Source: JBBSQE01 sp038258095
GTDB taxonomy: Bacteria > Actinomycetota > Thermoleophilia > Solirubrobacterales > 70-9
Reading direction: 5' to 3'
Length of the DNA stretch: 18,671 nucleotides
Assembly: GCA_038258095.1 (NCBI GenBank)
Contig: JBBSQE010000031.1
Location: 1-18,671, forward strand
The position numbers and the translations under genes were made by a program. How positions within the stretch are numbered: the first letter of the stretch is position 1; the number at the start of each line of letters is the position of its first letter. Shown piece after piece: positions 1 to 7,793 of this stretch. The notes beneath the pieces are model-generated. The model did not search any database. It was given only the letters and a program-made list of their open reading frames with translations, and had not been told where the DNA came from.

Positions 1-101
1 AGCTCGGCCATGAAGTACATCGGGACCAGGAAGAACAGGATCAGCCAGACCGCTCCGGGGCCGAGCAGCCAGTAGGGAACCAGTCGCCGCCTGAGTGTCA
101 C
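1..101 (-). CDS. Spermidine/putrescine-type ABC transporter permease (PotB-like), 5' end only
   Basis: Only the first 33 codons are in the window. They read VTLRRRLVPYWLLGPGAVWL and then ILFFLVPMYF: a short basic N-terminus followed by a long hydrophobic first membrane helix, typical of inner-membrane permeases of polyamine-type ABC importers. The start is GTG at 101-99. An in-frame stop lies about six codons upstream (TAG at 120-118) and no other start codon lies between, so this start is well fixed. No good Shine-Dalgarno is visible. The gene follows the PotD-like receptor gene on the same strand after a 176-bp gap, which fits a potA-potD-potB order, and a second permease would be expected beyond the left edge. 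The first base of the start codon is also the outer end of an inverted repeat (see the 101-274 element). Identity rests on a short segment plus context. Confidence 0.75.
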   Translation of the reverse strand, partial: MTLRRRLVPYWLLGPGAVWLILFFLVPMYFMAE

Positions 102-274
102 TGAGGACCAATCTCGCTAGGGGGCGTGCGTCCGGGGGACGCCATTACCGAGCGGGACGCCGCCGAGACGGTTTCCGCATGGCAGGGCCATGTGGGAGCC
201 GGGTCGGTGGTGGATCCGTGAAGCGTCATGGCGTTCATCCGGGCGTGCGATCGCCTACCGAGATTGGTCCTCAG
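101..274. repeat. 174-bp element with 21-bp terminal inverted repeats between receptor and permease genes
   Basis: Positions 101-121 and 254-274 are inverted copies matching at 20 of 21 bases. The outer 16 bases (CTGAGGACCAATCTCG and its complement) are perfect, the single mismatch is 117/258, and four more pairs follow. Just inside the arms lies a 9-bp direct repeat, GGGCGTGCG, at 122-130 and 241-249. A small perfect hairpin CATGGC-AGG-GCCATG sits at 178-192. No ORF, promoter or target-site duplication is evident. It may be a MITE-like insertion, or an RNA structure that in the minus-strand transcript pairs the end of the receptor gene with the start-codon region of the permease gene. Confidence 0.6.
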
Positions 275-277
275 GAC

Positions 278-1426
278 TCATCCGGTGACCACGTCCTGGA
301 AGGCCTTCGTGATGTCCTGGATGCCCTGCTGCCCGCCGGGAGGATCGACCTGCGTCGAGCACTTCTTCGTGAACTGAGCCGACGGGAAGATCAGCTCGTC
401 ATTTGCCAGCGCCGGATCGGTCTTCGCGATGATCGGCTTGACGTTGTCGACTGGAGTCACGTAGGTGACGTAGGCGGCGATCTTTGCCGCGACCTCCGGG
501 TTGTAGACGTAGTTGATCCAGGACAGGGCGGCAGCCGTGTTCGGTGCTCCGACCGGGATCACCATGTTGTCCGACCAGATCATGCAGCCCTGATCGGGCA
601 TCCGCCACTCGGCGTTCTTGTTGGAGATCAGCGATGCGTCGCCCGACCACCCCATCGCCGCGACGACGTTGCCGCTCGTCAGGTCCTCCGTGTAGTCGTT
701 GCCGGTGAAGCGCCGGATCTGCCCGGAGTCGACCGCGCCCTTGAGCTTGTCGATCGCGTCGAGCCAGTCCTGCTTGGTGGCGGTGGCCGGATCGATTCCC
801 TCACCCTTCATCACCAGCGGCACCGTGTCACGCAGCTCGGTGAGCATCGTGACCTTGCCCTTGTACTTGGGGTTGAAGAGGTCGTTGACGGACGTGATCT
901 CCGGCGCCTTCGACTTGTCGACCCAGATGCCCGTCATGCCCGTCTGCCACGGCACGGTGTAGGAGCGGTTGGGGTCGATCGCCGGGTGGCGGAGGTCGGG
1001 ACGGAGATTCTTCTCGACGTTCGGAAGGTCCTTCTCGTTGATGTCCTGGAGGTAGCCGAGGTCGTGCATCTGCTTCGCCATCCAGTCGGTGACGATGAAG
1101 ATGCTGCGCCCTCCCGATTGACCCTGGTCGAGCTGGGGCTGGAGCTTGCCGAAGAACTGGGCGTTGTCGTTGACATCCTCGATGTAGTCGACCTTCAGGC
1201 CCGTGTCCTTCTGGAACCGGGCGACGGTGCCGGACTTGCCGGCATCGATGTAGCCGGGCCAGTTCGAGATCGTGACGCTGCCGGTCGGCTTGCCCGCCTG
1301 TGCGGTCACCTCCGGACCACTGTTGCCCCCGCCGACGGAACCACCGCCGCAGGCCGCCAGTGCCAGTGCCGCCAAAAGCGCGGTGAGCGCCCCGACGATC
1401 GTCCTCGAACTTGCCCTTCGATTCAT
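278..1426 (-). CDS. Polyamine-type ABC transporter substrate-binding lipoprotein (PotD/PotF family)
   Basis: This is a 382-residue extracellular solute-binding protein that captures substrate, probably a polyamine or related amine, for the adjacent ABC importer. Residues 1-26 form a lipoprotein signal: MNRR, a hydrophobic core, and the lipobox L23-A-A-C26, so the mature protein should be anchored by a lipid on Cys26. The mature part starts with the family-typical segment SNWPGYID. It also carries DVNDNAQFFGKLQPQL and VPWQTGMTGIWVD, which resemble ligand-cleft segments of PotD-like proteins. Length is close to other PotD-type receptors. The ATG (1426-1424) overlaps the ATPase stop as ATGA, and GGAGG lies six bases upstream inside the end of that gene, so the two are translationally coupled. 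Family assignment is firm. Exact substrate (putrescine, spermidine or another amine) cannot be told from sequence alone. Confidence 0.88.
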   Translation of the reverse strand: MNRRASSRTIVGALTALLAALALAACGGGSVGGGNSGPEVTAQAGKPTGSVTISNWPGYIDAGKSGTVARFQKDTGLKVDYIEDVNDNAQFFGKLQPQLDQGQSGGRSIFIVTDWMAKQMHDLGYLQDINEKDLPNVEKNLRPDLRHPAIDPNRSYTVPWQTGMTGIWVDKSKAPEITSVNDLFNPKYKGKVTMLTELRDTVPLVMKGEGIDPATATKQDWLDAIDKLKGAVDSGQIRRFTGNDYTEDLTSGNVVAAMGWSGDASLISNKNAEWRMPDQGCMIWSDNMVIPVGAPNTAAALSWINYVYNPEVAAKIAAYVTYVTPVDNVKPIIAKTDPALANDELIFPSAQFTKKCSTQVDPPGGQQGIQDITKAFQDVVTG

Positions 1427-2550
1427 TCGTTACCTCCGGTATCGGTGTTGCTGTCTCTGACCAAGTGCATGTGCTGGGGGTCCCAGCTGAGCTGGACCCG
1501 TGCTCCGCCGCCGGGAAGCTGCTGGCGCAGAGCCTCATCGGCATTGGGGACCAGCACCGTCATCTTCACATCCTCTCCCAGGTCGACGGCGATCTGCGTC
1601 GAGGTGCCCAGGTAGAGAGAGCTCTCGACCGTCCCCTCGACCGTGGGCTCGTCTCCGGCGGGGCCGCCGGGGGCCGCGACCTGAAGCTTCTCGGGCCGCA
1701 CGACCGCAAAGCAGCGCTCGCCGGGTGAGAATCCATTGACCGCGGCGTTGACGGTCGGGCCCTTGTCGAGCTCGATCAGACCGGATTTCCGCACGGTCGC
1801 GGGCATCAGGTTCGAGACCCCGATGAAGCCGGCCACGAAGGTCGTCTCAGGGCGGTCATAGACGTGCTCGGGATCGGCGACTTGCTCGATCCGGCCCTGG
1901 TTCATGACCGCGATGCGGTCCGACATCGTCAGCGCCTCTTCCTGGTCGTGGGTCACGTAGACGAAGGTGATCCCGACCTCGCGCTGGATCCGCTTCAGCT
2001 CCACCTGGAGGCCCTTGCGAAGCTTCAGATCGAGGGCGCCCAGCGGTTCGTCGAGCAACAGGACCTTGGGCCGGTTGATGATCGCCCTGGCCAGCGCTAC
2101 GCGCTGCTGCTGGCCGCCTGAGAGCTGGCTGGGACGCCGGTTGGCTTCCTTTGACAGGCCGACGCGCTCGAGCTCCTCGGCTGCACGCTTGCGGGATTCC
2201 GCTCGGTCGACCTTGCGGCGGCGCAGGCCGAACGCGACGTTGTCCGCCACGCTCAGATGAGGGAACAGCGCGTAGCTCTGGAAGACCGTGTTGGTCGGAC
2301 GGCGATGGGGGGGGAGGCCCGCGACGTCGGAGCCGTCGATCAGGAGCGTCCCGTCGCTGGGCTGCTCGAAGCCGGCGACCATCCGCAGGGTCGTCGTCTT
2401 GCCGCAGCCGCTGGGGCCGAGGAGCGTGAAGAACTCTCCCTGGTCGATCGCGAGATCGATCCCGTCGACGGCGGCGACATCGTCGAAGCGCTTCGTGACG
2501 GATCGAAGCTCGACGCTGGGGGCGCTGTCCGTTTCGCTCTCTTTGGTCAC
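1423..2550 (-). CDS. potA: Polyamine-type ABC transporter ATP-binding protein (PotA family)
   Basis: This 375-residue cytoplasmic ATPase would power the importer made with the PotD-like receptor and PotB-like permease. All ABC motifs are intact: Walker A GPSGCGKT (45-52), Q-loop Gln91, signature LSGGQ (143-147), Walker B LLLDE (164-168), D-loop GALD, and switch His201 in VTHDQEEA. A C-terminal TOBE-type regulatory region follows (about 240-370), as in PotA and other CUT/MOI-type ATPases. Length matches PotA. The start is GTG at 2550; no other in-frame start lies nearby, but the Shine-Dalgarno is poor (GAGAAG abuts the start and GGAGGGGG is about 20 bases away), so it may depend on readthrough from the USP gene 33 bp upstream. 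The stop overlaps the receptor start by four bases. Substrate class is inferred from the neighbouring receptor. Confidence 0.9.
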   Translation of the reverse strand: MTKESETDSAPSVELRSVTKRFDDVAAVDGIDLAIDQGEFFTLLGPSGCGKTTTLRMVAGFEQPSDGTLLIDGSDVAGLPPHRRPTNTVFQSYALFPHLSVADNVAFGLRRRKVDRAESRKRAAEELERVGLSKEANRRPSQLSGGQQQRVALARAIINRPKVLLLDEPLGALDLKLRKGLQVELKRIQREVGITFVYVTHDQEEALTMSDRIAVMNQGRIEQVADPEHVYDRPETTFVAGFIGVSNLMPATVRKSGLIELDKGPTVNAAVNGFSPGERCFAVVRPEKLQVAAPGGPAGDEPTVEGTVESSLYLGTSTQIAVDLGEDVKMTVLVPNADEALRQQLPGGGARVQLSWDPQHMHLVRDSNTDTGGNE

Positions 2551-2583
2551 CTTCTCGTTGATGCTACGCCCCCTCCGTCCGGT

Positions 2584-2994
2584 TCACGCAGGTACCACCA
2601 GCACCGGGACCTCGGAGAGGTGAACGAGCTTCAGCGTCGCTGAGCCGAGCAGGGCGCCCCGGAGCGGGGGCTCTCCGCCGTGGTTCCCAACCACCACCAT
2701 CCGCGCGTTGGCACCCTCGGACAGCAGTGCATCGACGGCTCGGCTGCGCACAAGCTTCGTCTCGATCTCGAAGCCGGCGCCCTCCGCCTGCTGGTCGGCT
2801 CCGGCGAGCATCTTCTCGCCGCGCTCCCTCACCGCCTCCTCGTGCGACGCGATCTCACCCCCGAAGCTGACGGGGACCGCGTACCCGAAGACCGCTGTCA
2901 CGGTGTCGCCGAGCTCGCGAGCCAGACCGATGGCACTGTCGAGCGCGGCGCGGCTGCCATCCGACCCGTCGTATCCGACGACTATCCGGCTCAT
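2584..2994 (-). CDS. Universal stress protein (UspA family), single domain
   Basis: This 136-residue protein has the Usp alpha/beta fold pattern. It opens with MSRIVVGYDGSDGS, where Asp9 is in the position that contacts the nucleotide in ATP-binding members. It ends with VVVGNHGG...LLGSATLKLVHLSEVPVLVVPA, the typical C-terminal nucleotide loop and last strand. The usual motif is G-2x-G-9x-G-[S/T]. Here the spacing is G103, G106/G107, G117-S118, so one interval is one residue longer than usual and ATP binding is likely but not certain. Its ATG overlaps the stop of the APC permease gene (ATGA, 2994-2991), so the two are translationally coupled. Usp proteins are often fused to or encoded beside transporters, and a regulatory role on amine uptake is inferred here. 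Confidence 0.9.
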   Translation of the reverse strand: MSRIVVGYDGSDGSRAALDSAIGLARELGDTVTAVFGYAVPVSFGGEIASHEEAVRERGEKMLAGADQQAEGAGFEIETKLVRSRAVDALLSEGANARMVVVGNHGGEPPLRGALLGSATLKLVHLSEVPVLVVPA

Positions 2995-4559
2995 GGGACC
3001 TCATCCTCCGAGACACCGGTGGATTGCACTTCCTCGGTTGCCTCGCCCTCGAGGAATCCGGCCGGCACAACCTCGGGCTTGCGACGGAAGAACTCAGGCA
3101 TCGCCCGCCACTGGACCACCATCAAGACGATCCCGAGCAGCAGGAAGAAGACCCCGATCAGGAGCGGCGGCCCGACCCCGAACCAGGAGTTCCCCGACTC
3201 GGAGTTGGCCGGATTGGCGAGGTCGATGCTGTTCTTGATCAGGAGGTAGAACAAAAGCGAGGCGCCGATCGTCGGGCCGATGCCGACGAAGAACAGGTTC
3301 TTGGCGCTGTTGAGCAGCTCGTGGCGGTAGTAGATGGCACAGGCGAACCCGGTGAGGCCGATGTAGAGCGAGATCATCAGGCCAAGAGCGGCCAGCGAGT
3401 CAAAGAGGATGTCCTCGCTGAGAAGGGTGAGCCCGACATACCAGATGATCGAGGCAATTCCCATCGCCAGGGTCGACACATGCGGGGTCAGATAGCGCGG
3501 ATGGACCTTGCCGAGGCTGCCCGGCAACGCGTGGGCACGAGCCATCGAGAGCGTCGTTCTAGCCGTCGGCAGGATCGTGGTTTGGGTCGACGCCGCAGCG
3601 GATGTGAGCACGGCGATGATGACGAGCTTGTCGAGGGGGGATCCGAACACGTCGGTGCCCAGCGAGGAGAGGACATCGTCGGAGTTCTTGACGAGGTCCT
3701 GGACGCCGGCATAGGACTGGGCCGCCACCGCAACGACCAGATAGATCCCCAGCAGGATCACCGTGCTGATCACGGTTGCCCTACCGGGGGCGTCGTCGGA
3801 GTTCTCCGTCTCCTCGTTGACGGTCGCGGTCGTGTCCCACCCCCAGTAGATGAAGACGGCCAACAGCATCCCCGCCGAGATCTCGCTGGGGCTCAGCTCG
3901 AACGGGTTGAACCAGGAGAGGCTGGGGTGGACGGACGCCGCGGGGGCACTGCCGGCATAGACCTTGATCAGCGCCACGATCGCGAAGAGCGCCAGGGTGA
4001 AGATCTCCGCCGCCAGAAGCCCGACCTGCGTCCGGGCCGAGAGCTCGATCCCGATCAGGACGATCGCGGTCATGATGATGATCCAGAGGACGCCGACGGC
4101 GGTCACGGCGGCGGTCGAGGCGGCGGCGGAATCCCAGCCGACGAGGAGGAAGGTGTAGAGGCCGGCGATCTGCGCCAGGTTCGCCATCACGATGACGTCG
4201 GCGACGACGATCGTCCAGCCGGCGATCCACCCGAACTGCGGGCCCATCGCCTTCGTCACCCAGGAGAAGCTGGTTCCGCAGTCCGGGTCGGCCTTGTTCA
4301 TGTAGTAGTAGCCGGCCGCGACCAGGAACATCGGGATGAAGCTGATCAGCAGGATCGCGGGGGACTGCAGCGCGACCGCGGCGGCGATGAACCCGAGAGT
4401 TGCGGCAAGGCTGTAGCCGGGGGCCGTCGAGGCGACCCCGATGACGATGCTGGAGACGAAACCGATCGCGTCCTTCTTCAGCCCCTTGCTCTCGACGGTG
4501 CTCCGGGAGTGTGGCTTGCCCGACCCGGGTGCGTCACCCGGCACTGAAGCGCTTTCCAT
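2991..4559 (-). CDS. APC-superfamily amino acid/polyamine permease
   Basis: This 522-residue integral membrane transporter has about 12 hydrophobic helices. TM1 carries the APC substrate-loop signature GVASTAPGYSLA (41-52). TM6 carries FIYWGWDTTATVNEET (236-251), the second unwound-helix region typical of the APC fold. The N-terminal 30 residues (MESASVPGDAPGSGKPHSRS...) are polar and cytoplasmic, and the C-terminus is acidic. The reading frame is open 42 codons further upstream, but ATG at 4559 is preferred: GAGGAGAGA lies just before it and the extra residues do not look like a transporter N-terminus. It is the first gene of the leftward operon and overlaps the USP gene by four bases. It is divergent from the aminotransferase operon, so an amine or amino acid substrate is likely. 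Substrate is not determined by sequence; amino acid/polyamine uptake and exchange are both possible. Confidence 0.88.
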   Translation of the reverse strand: MESASVPGDAPGSGKPHSRSTVESKGLKKDAIGFVSSIVIGVASTAPGYSLAATLGFIAAAVALQSPAILLISFIPMFLVAAGYYYMNKADPDCGTSFSWVTKAMGPQFGWIAGWTIVVADVIVMANLAQIAGLYTFLLVGWDSAAASTAAVTAVGVLWIIIMTAIVLIGIELSARTQVGLLAAEIFTLALFAIVALIKVYAGSAPAASVHPSLSWFNPFELSPSEISAGMLLAVFIYWGWDTTATVNEETENSDDAPGRATVISTVILLGIYLVVAVAAQSYAGVQDLVKNSDDVLSSLGTDVFGSPLDKLVIIAVLTSAAASTQTTILPTARTTLSMARAHALPGSLGKVHPRYLTPHVSTLAMGIASIIWYVGLTLLSEDILFDSLAALGLMISLYIGLTGFACAIYYRHELLNSAKNLFFVGIGPTIGASLLFYLLIKNSIDLANPANSESGNSWFGVGPPLLIGVFFLLLGIVLMVVQWRAMPEFFRRKPEVVPAGFLEGEATEEVQSTGVSEDEVP

Positions 4560-4780
4560 CCGGTTTCTCTCCTCGTCCCGGGGCTGCTCCGAACAGCCCG
4601 TCTGGTGCGACGTTATGGCGCAAGCGGGAACGATGCAAGTGACGGCCGTACCAAACTTTCCGCCTGACTTGTACGAAAAGGACAATCAGGGGTACAGAAC
4701 TTGAGCATCGGGCACTTGCACTCGGGCGCCTTCGGGGCTAGCGTTGTCCATAACGTCGTAGGCGACAAGGAGGAGTGACG
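4560..4780. promoter_or_regulatory. Divergent control region between transport and catabolic operons
   Basis: This 221-bp gap separates the leftward permease operon from the rightward aminotransferase operon. Candidate plus-strand promoter: TTGCAC (4716-4721), 17-bp spacer, TAGCGT (4739-4744). Candidate minus-strand promoter: TTGCAT (4638-4633), 17-bp spacer, TAACGT (4615-4610). Their -35 boxes lie in inverted copies TGCAAGTG (4634-4641) and CACTTGCA (4713-4720). An 11-bp perfect inverted repeat, CGACGTTATGG at 4608-4618 and its complement at 4748-4758, frames the whole. Between the promoters lie three GTAC cores at 4648, 4671 and 4692, and TGTAC/GTACA (4670-4674, 4692-4696) is centred on 4683, the centre of the outer repeat. 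This is a good candidate for a PucR operator. Each hexamer matches the sigma-70 consensus at only about half its positions. Confidence 0.6.
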
Positions 4781-6196
4781 ATGGCGATCGCACCGCACAC
4801 CGAGAAGGGCATCGACACGAGCCTGCAAGAACTGGCCAAGCGCCACCTGTGGATGCACTTCGCGCGGATGAATGCCCACGACGATTCGCCGATCCCGATC
4901 ATCTCGCGGGCCGACGGCTGCTACGTCTACGACGAGGCCGGTAACCGCTACCTCGACGGGCTCTCCGGCCTCTTCTGCGTCAACGCCGGCCACGGTCGCA
5001 CCGAGATCGGCGAGGCGATGGCCGCGCAGGTGGAGGAGCTCGATTTCTTCACGCTCTGGAGCTACGCCCATCCCAAGGCGATCGAGCTCGCGGCGCGGAT
5101 CGCCTCCTATGCGTCCGGTGATCTGAACCGCGTCTTCTTCACCTCCGGCGGCTCCGAGGCCGTCGAGTCGGCCATGAAGCTGGGCCGCCAGTATCACAAG
5201 CTCCGCGGCAACGCCGCGAAGACGAAGATCATCGCCCGGGAGATCGCCTACCACGGCACCTCGCTCGGAGCCCTCTCGGCGACCGGCATCACCCCGCTGC
5301 GCGAGCCCTTCGAGCCGCTGGCGCCCGGTGGCTGCCACGTTCCGAACACGAACGACTACCGCTGGACCGAGGACCGAGACCCGCTCTGGGCCGCCGAGCA
5401 GATCGCCGAGCGGATCGAGTTCGAGGGCCCCGACACCGTCAGCGCCGTGATCCTCGAGCCGGTCCAGAACGCCGGCGGATGCTTCGTCCCCCAGGACGGC
5501 TACTTCCAGCGGGTCCGTGAGATCTGCGACGAAAACGACGTGCTGCTGATCTCCGACGAGGTCATCTGCGCCTGGGGCCGTCTCGGTCATTACTTCGGCC
5601 ACGAGCGCTTCGGCTACCAGCCGGACATCGTCACCTGCGCCAAGGCGCTGACCTCAGCGTACGCCCCGATGGGCTGCATGATCGCCTCCGGCGCGGTCGC
5701 CGAGCCGTTCATGCAGGGCACCGAGATGTTCATGCACGGCTTCACGTTTGCCGGGCACCCCGTCGCCGCGGCCGCCGCCCTCGCCAACCTCGACATCTTC
5801 GAGCGCGAGGACCTGCCGGGCCACGTGCTCGCGAAGGAGGGCGAGTTCCGCGACATGCTGGAGAGCCTGCGGGACATCCCGATCGTCGGCGACGTCCGTG
5901 GAGCCGGCTTCTTCCAGGCCGTAGAGCTGGTCAAGGACCAGGACACGAAGGAGTCGTTCAACGATGAAGAGTCGGAGGATCTCCTTCGTGGCTTCCTGTC
6001 GGGCGAGCTCTATAAGCGTGGGCTCATCTGCCGCGCCGACGATCGCGGCGACCCCGTCGTCCAGCTCTCCCCGCCGCTGATCGCCGACACCGAGCAGTTC
6101 GAGGAGATTCACGAGGTCCTTCGCGGAGTCCTCACCGAAGCATCGGATCGCATGGGCCGCCACCATGGGGCTACGCGAGCGCGCCGTCAGCCGTAA
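4781..6196 (+). CDS. Class III PLP-dependent aminotransferase, probable amine/omega-amino acid:pyruvate type
   Basis: This 471-residue enzyme is a fold-type I, class III transaminase, which moves an amino group (often a terminal amine) to a keto acid. Conserved features are the phosphate-binding TSGGSEAVES (121-130), YHG (158-160) that stacks on the cofactor, LEPV (225-228), DEV (259-261) whose Asp pairs with the pyridine nitrogen, and TCAKALTSAYAPMG, with Lys288 as the Schiff-base residue. Length fits putrescine:pyruvate (SpuC-like) and omega-amino acid:pyruvate enzymes. ATG at 4781 is chosen over an in-frame GTG at 4775 because AAGGAGG (4767-4773) is then seven bases away. It is the first gene of a four-gene operon ending in alanine dehydrogenase, which supports pyruvate as acceptor and a polyamine or omega-amino acid as donor. 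The actual donor is inferred from context, and taurine, beta-alanine or lysine remain possible. Confidence 0.87.
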   Translation: MAIAPHTEKGIDTSLQELAKRHLWMHFARMNAHDDSPIPIISRADGCYVYDEAGNRYLDGLSGLFCVNAGHGRTEIGEAMAAQVEELDFFTLWSYAHPKAIELAARIASYASGDLNRVFFTSGGSEAVESAMKLGRQYHKLRGNAAKTKIIAREIAYHGTSLGALSATGITPLREPFEPLAPGGCHVPNTNDYRWTEDRDPLWAAEQIAERIEFEGPDTVSAVILEPVQNAGGCFVPQDGYFQRVREICDENDVLLISDEVICAWGRLGHYFGHERFGYQPDIVTCAKALTSAYAPMGCMIASGAVAEPFMQGTEMFMHGFTFAGHPVAAAAALANLDIFEREDLPGHVLAKEGEFRDMLESLRDIPIVGDVRGAGFFQAVELVKDQDTKESFNDEESEDLLRGFLSGELYKRGLICRADDRGDPVVQLSPPLIADTEQFEEIHEVLRGVLTEASDRMGRHHGATRARRQP

Positions 6197-6212
6197 GGAT
6201 CTGGGTAGCTCC

Positions 6213-7793
6213 GTGCTCACCGTCCAGAGCCTGCTCGACGAGCTCGGCCTGCAGTCGGCCGCCGGCGAGGAGGCGGCGCAGAGCCCGGTCCGCTGGGTCC
6301 ACATCTCCGAGCTCGACGACCCGACGCCGTTCCTGTCGGGCGGCGAGCTGATGCTGACGACCGGCATCCCCCTCCGCACCGCGGAGGCGCAGCGATCCTA
6401 TGTGCGGCTGCTCTCCGAGCACAATCTCGCCGGTCTTGGGTTCGGCACCGGGTTCGATCACTCCGAGCTCCCCGAGGCCCTGATCGACGAGGCGCGCAAG
6501 CTGGACTTCCCGCTCTTCGAGATCCCATACTCGATGCCGTTCATCGCGCTCACCGAGAAGGCATTCGCCCGGCTCGTCAACGAGCAGTACGAGATCCTCC
6601 AGCGCGGGCTCGCCGTGCAGCGGCGCCTCGAGCGCCTCGTCCTCGAGGAGCGGGGCCTCGAGGAGATAGCGGGAACGATCTCATCAGCCGTCGGCGGCGC
6701 GGTGATGATCCTCGACGGCCACGGCGAGCGCCTCTCGGGGCGGGGCTTTCACCGCGAGCTGTCCGAGGACGCCGATGCCGCGGTTCGGCGCGAGGCCGTT
6801 GCGCACGGAAGCAACTCGACGGCGTTCGCCCCCTCGCATCCGTCTCTCACCGGGCGTGCGTTGGCTCAGCCCGTCGTCTCGCCCGGTGGCGGGCTCCCGC
6901 AGGCCTGGGTCGTGGTCGTGCGGGACTCGGGCGGGCTGGGAGACTTCGAGCGCCTCATCCTCCAGCAGGCGGTCGCGATCGTGGCGCTCGAGCTGATGCG
7001 CCGCCGCGTCGCGCGCGAGACCGAGCGGCGGCTCGCGGGCGACGTTCTCGCCGCTGCCCTCGGCGGCACCCTGGAGCCCGCCGAGCTCCGGCGCCGCCTC
7101 GAGCCGTTCGGCATCAGCGACGAGGCGGCGGTCCTCGTCTTCAGCCTCGACGATCCCTCGGCCGGCGAACCCGTTCTCGTGCAGTCGCTCGCGGAGTTCG
7201 GTTGCTCGGCCCTCGTGGCGCCTCATGCCGTCGGCGCCCGCGAGTTCCTCTGCGCGGTGGTCGACGGTTCCGAGGTCGCTCCGATGGATGCCGCGGCCGC
7301 GGGGCGGACCGCTCTCCTCGCCGAGCGCGGTCCCGTTCGGGCCGCCGCAAGTCGGCGCTCCTCGCCGGAGCACCTCAGGCACTCGTTTCACGAGGCGCGC
7401 TGCGCGCTCGAGGCGACGCAGTTCGCCAACGGGGCCGCGCCGGACGTCGCCTCGTGGCAGGACCTCGGTGCGTTCACCCTGCTCCTGTCCGTGCAGGACG
7501 ACGAGGCTCTCGAGCTCTACTGCGAGAGCGTGCTCGGGCCGATCGAGAGCTCAGATGACGACTACGGGTCGGAGCTGCTGCGCTCCCTCGAGGCATTCAT
7601 CGAGTGCAACGGGCAGTGGGAGCGCGCGGCGCGCGTGGTCTTCTGCCATCGCCACACCCTGCGCTACCGGATGCGGCGCATCGAGGAGCTGACCGGCCGC
7701 GACCTGTCCAGGGCTCACGACCGCATCGAGTTCTGGCTGGCCCTGAGGGCAAGGGAGCTCGTGGCACCGGTCCCCACCGGAGCCGAATCATGA
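6213..7793 (+). CDS. PucR-family transcriptional regulator
   Basis: This 526-residue regulator has an N-terminal PucR domain (about residues 1-120, opening LTVQSLLDELGLQ and including LMLTTGIPL and FPLFEIPY). A central variable GAF/GGDEF-like region follows, then a C-terminal PucR helix-turn-helix (about 465-526) with WERAARVVFCHRHTLRYRMRRI, the family's recognition segment. PucR-type proteins regulate purine, amine and amino acid catabolism genes, often activating in response to the substrate. GTG at 6213 is preferred because the PucR domain normally starts right at LTVQ; AAGGA lies 13 bases upstream. An in-frame ATG at 6165 would give 542 residues and overlap the aminotransferase by 32 bases. 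The gene ends in an ATGA overlap with the next gene. Lying inside the catabolic operon, it is the likely controller of both divergent operons. Confidence 0.88.
   Translation: MLTVQSLLDELGLQSAAGEEAAQSPVRWVHISELDDPTPFLSGGELMLTTGIPLRTAEAQRSYVRLLSEHNLAGLGFGTGFDHSELPEALIDEARKLDFPLFEIPYSMPFIALTEKAFARLVNEQYEILQRGLAVQRRLERLVLEERGLEEIAGTISSAVGGAVMILDGHGERLSGRGFHRELSEDADAAVRREAVAHGSNSTAFAPSHPSLTGRALAQPVVSPGGGLPQAWVVVVRDSGGLGDFERLILQQAVAIVALELMRRRVARETERRLAGDVLAAALGGTLEPAELRRRLEPFGISDEAAVLVFSLDDPSAGEPVLVQSLAEFGCSALVAPHAVGAREFLCAVVDGSEVAPMDAAAAGRTALLAERGPVRAAASRRSSPEHLRHSFHEARCALEATQFANGAAPDVASWQDLGAFTLLLSVQDDEALELYCESVLGPIESSDDDYGSELLRSLEAFIECNGQWERAARVVFCHRHTLRYRMRRIEELTGRDLSRAHDRIEFWLALRARELVAPVPTGAES

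Noticed and set aside
95..1615. Long plus-strand ORF of 506 codons across the receptor gene
   Set aside because: Antisense to a receptor with intact lipobox and family motifs. Its translation is Arg/Asp/Val-rich with no recognisable domain, as expected for a high-GC shadow frame.
3024..4547. Plus-strand ORF of 507 codons across the APC permease
   Set aside because: Shadow of the permease. The translation is charged and repetitive (RRDRG-like) without domain features, while the minus-strand frame has clear membrane helices.
4560..4685. 42-codon N-terminal extension of the APC permease
   Set aside because: No Shine-Dalgarno, and it would cover the candidate promoter. ATG 4559 has GAGGAGAGA just upstream and gives a normal cytoplasmic N-terminus.
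4613..5602. Minus-strand ORF of 329 codons across the aminotransferase start
   Set aside because: Antisense to a gene with all PLP motifs. It also crosses the divergent control region and has no recognisable family.
7604..7789. N-terminal extension of the saccharopine-dehydrogenase-like protein into pucR
   Set aside because: It overlaps the PucR helix-turn-helix coding sequence. The Rossmann strand starts exactly at ATG 7790.
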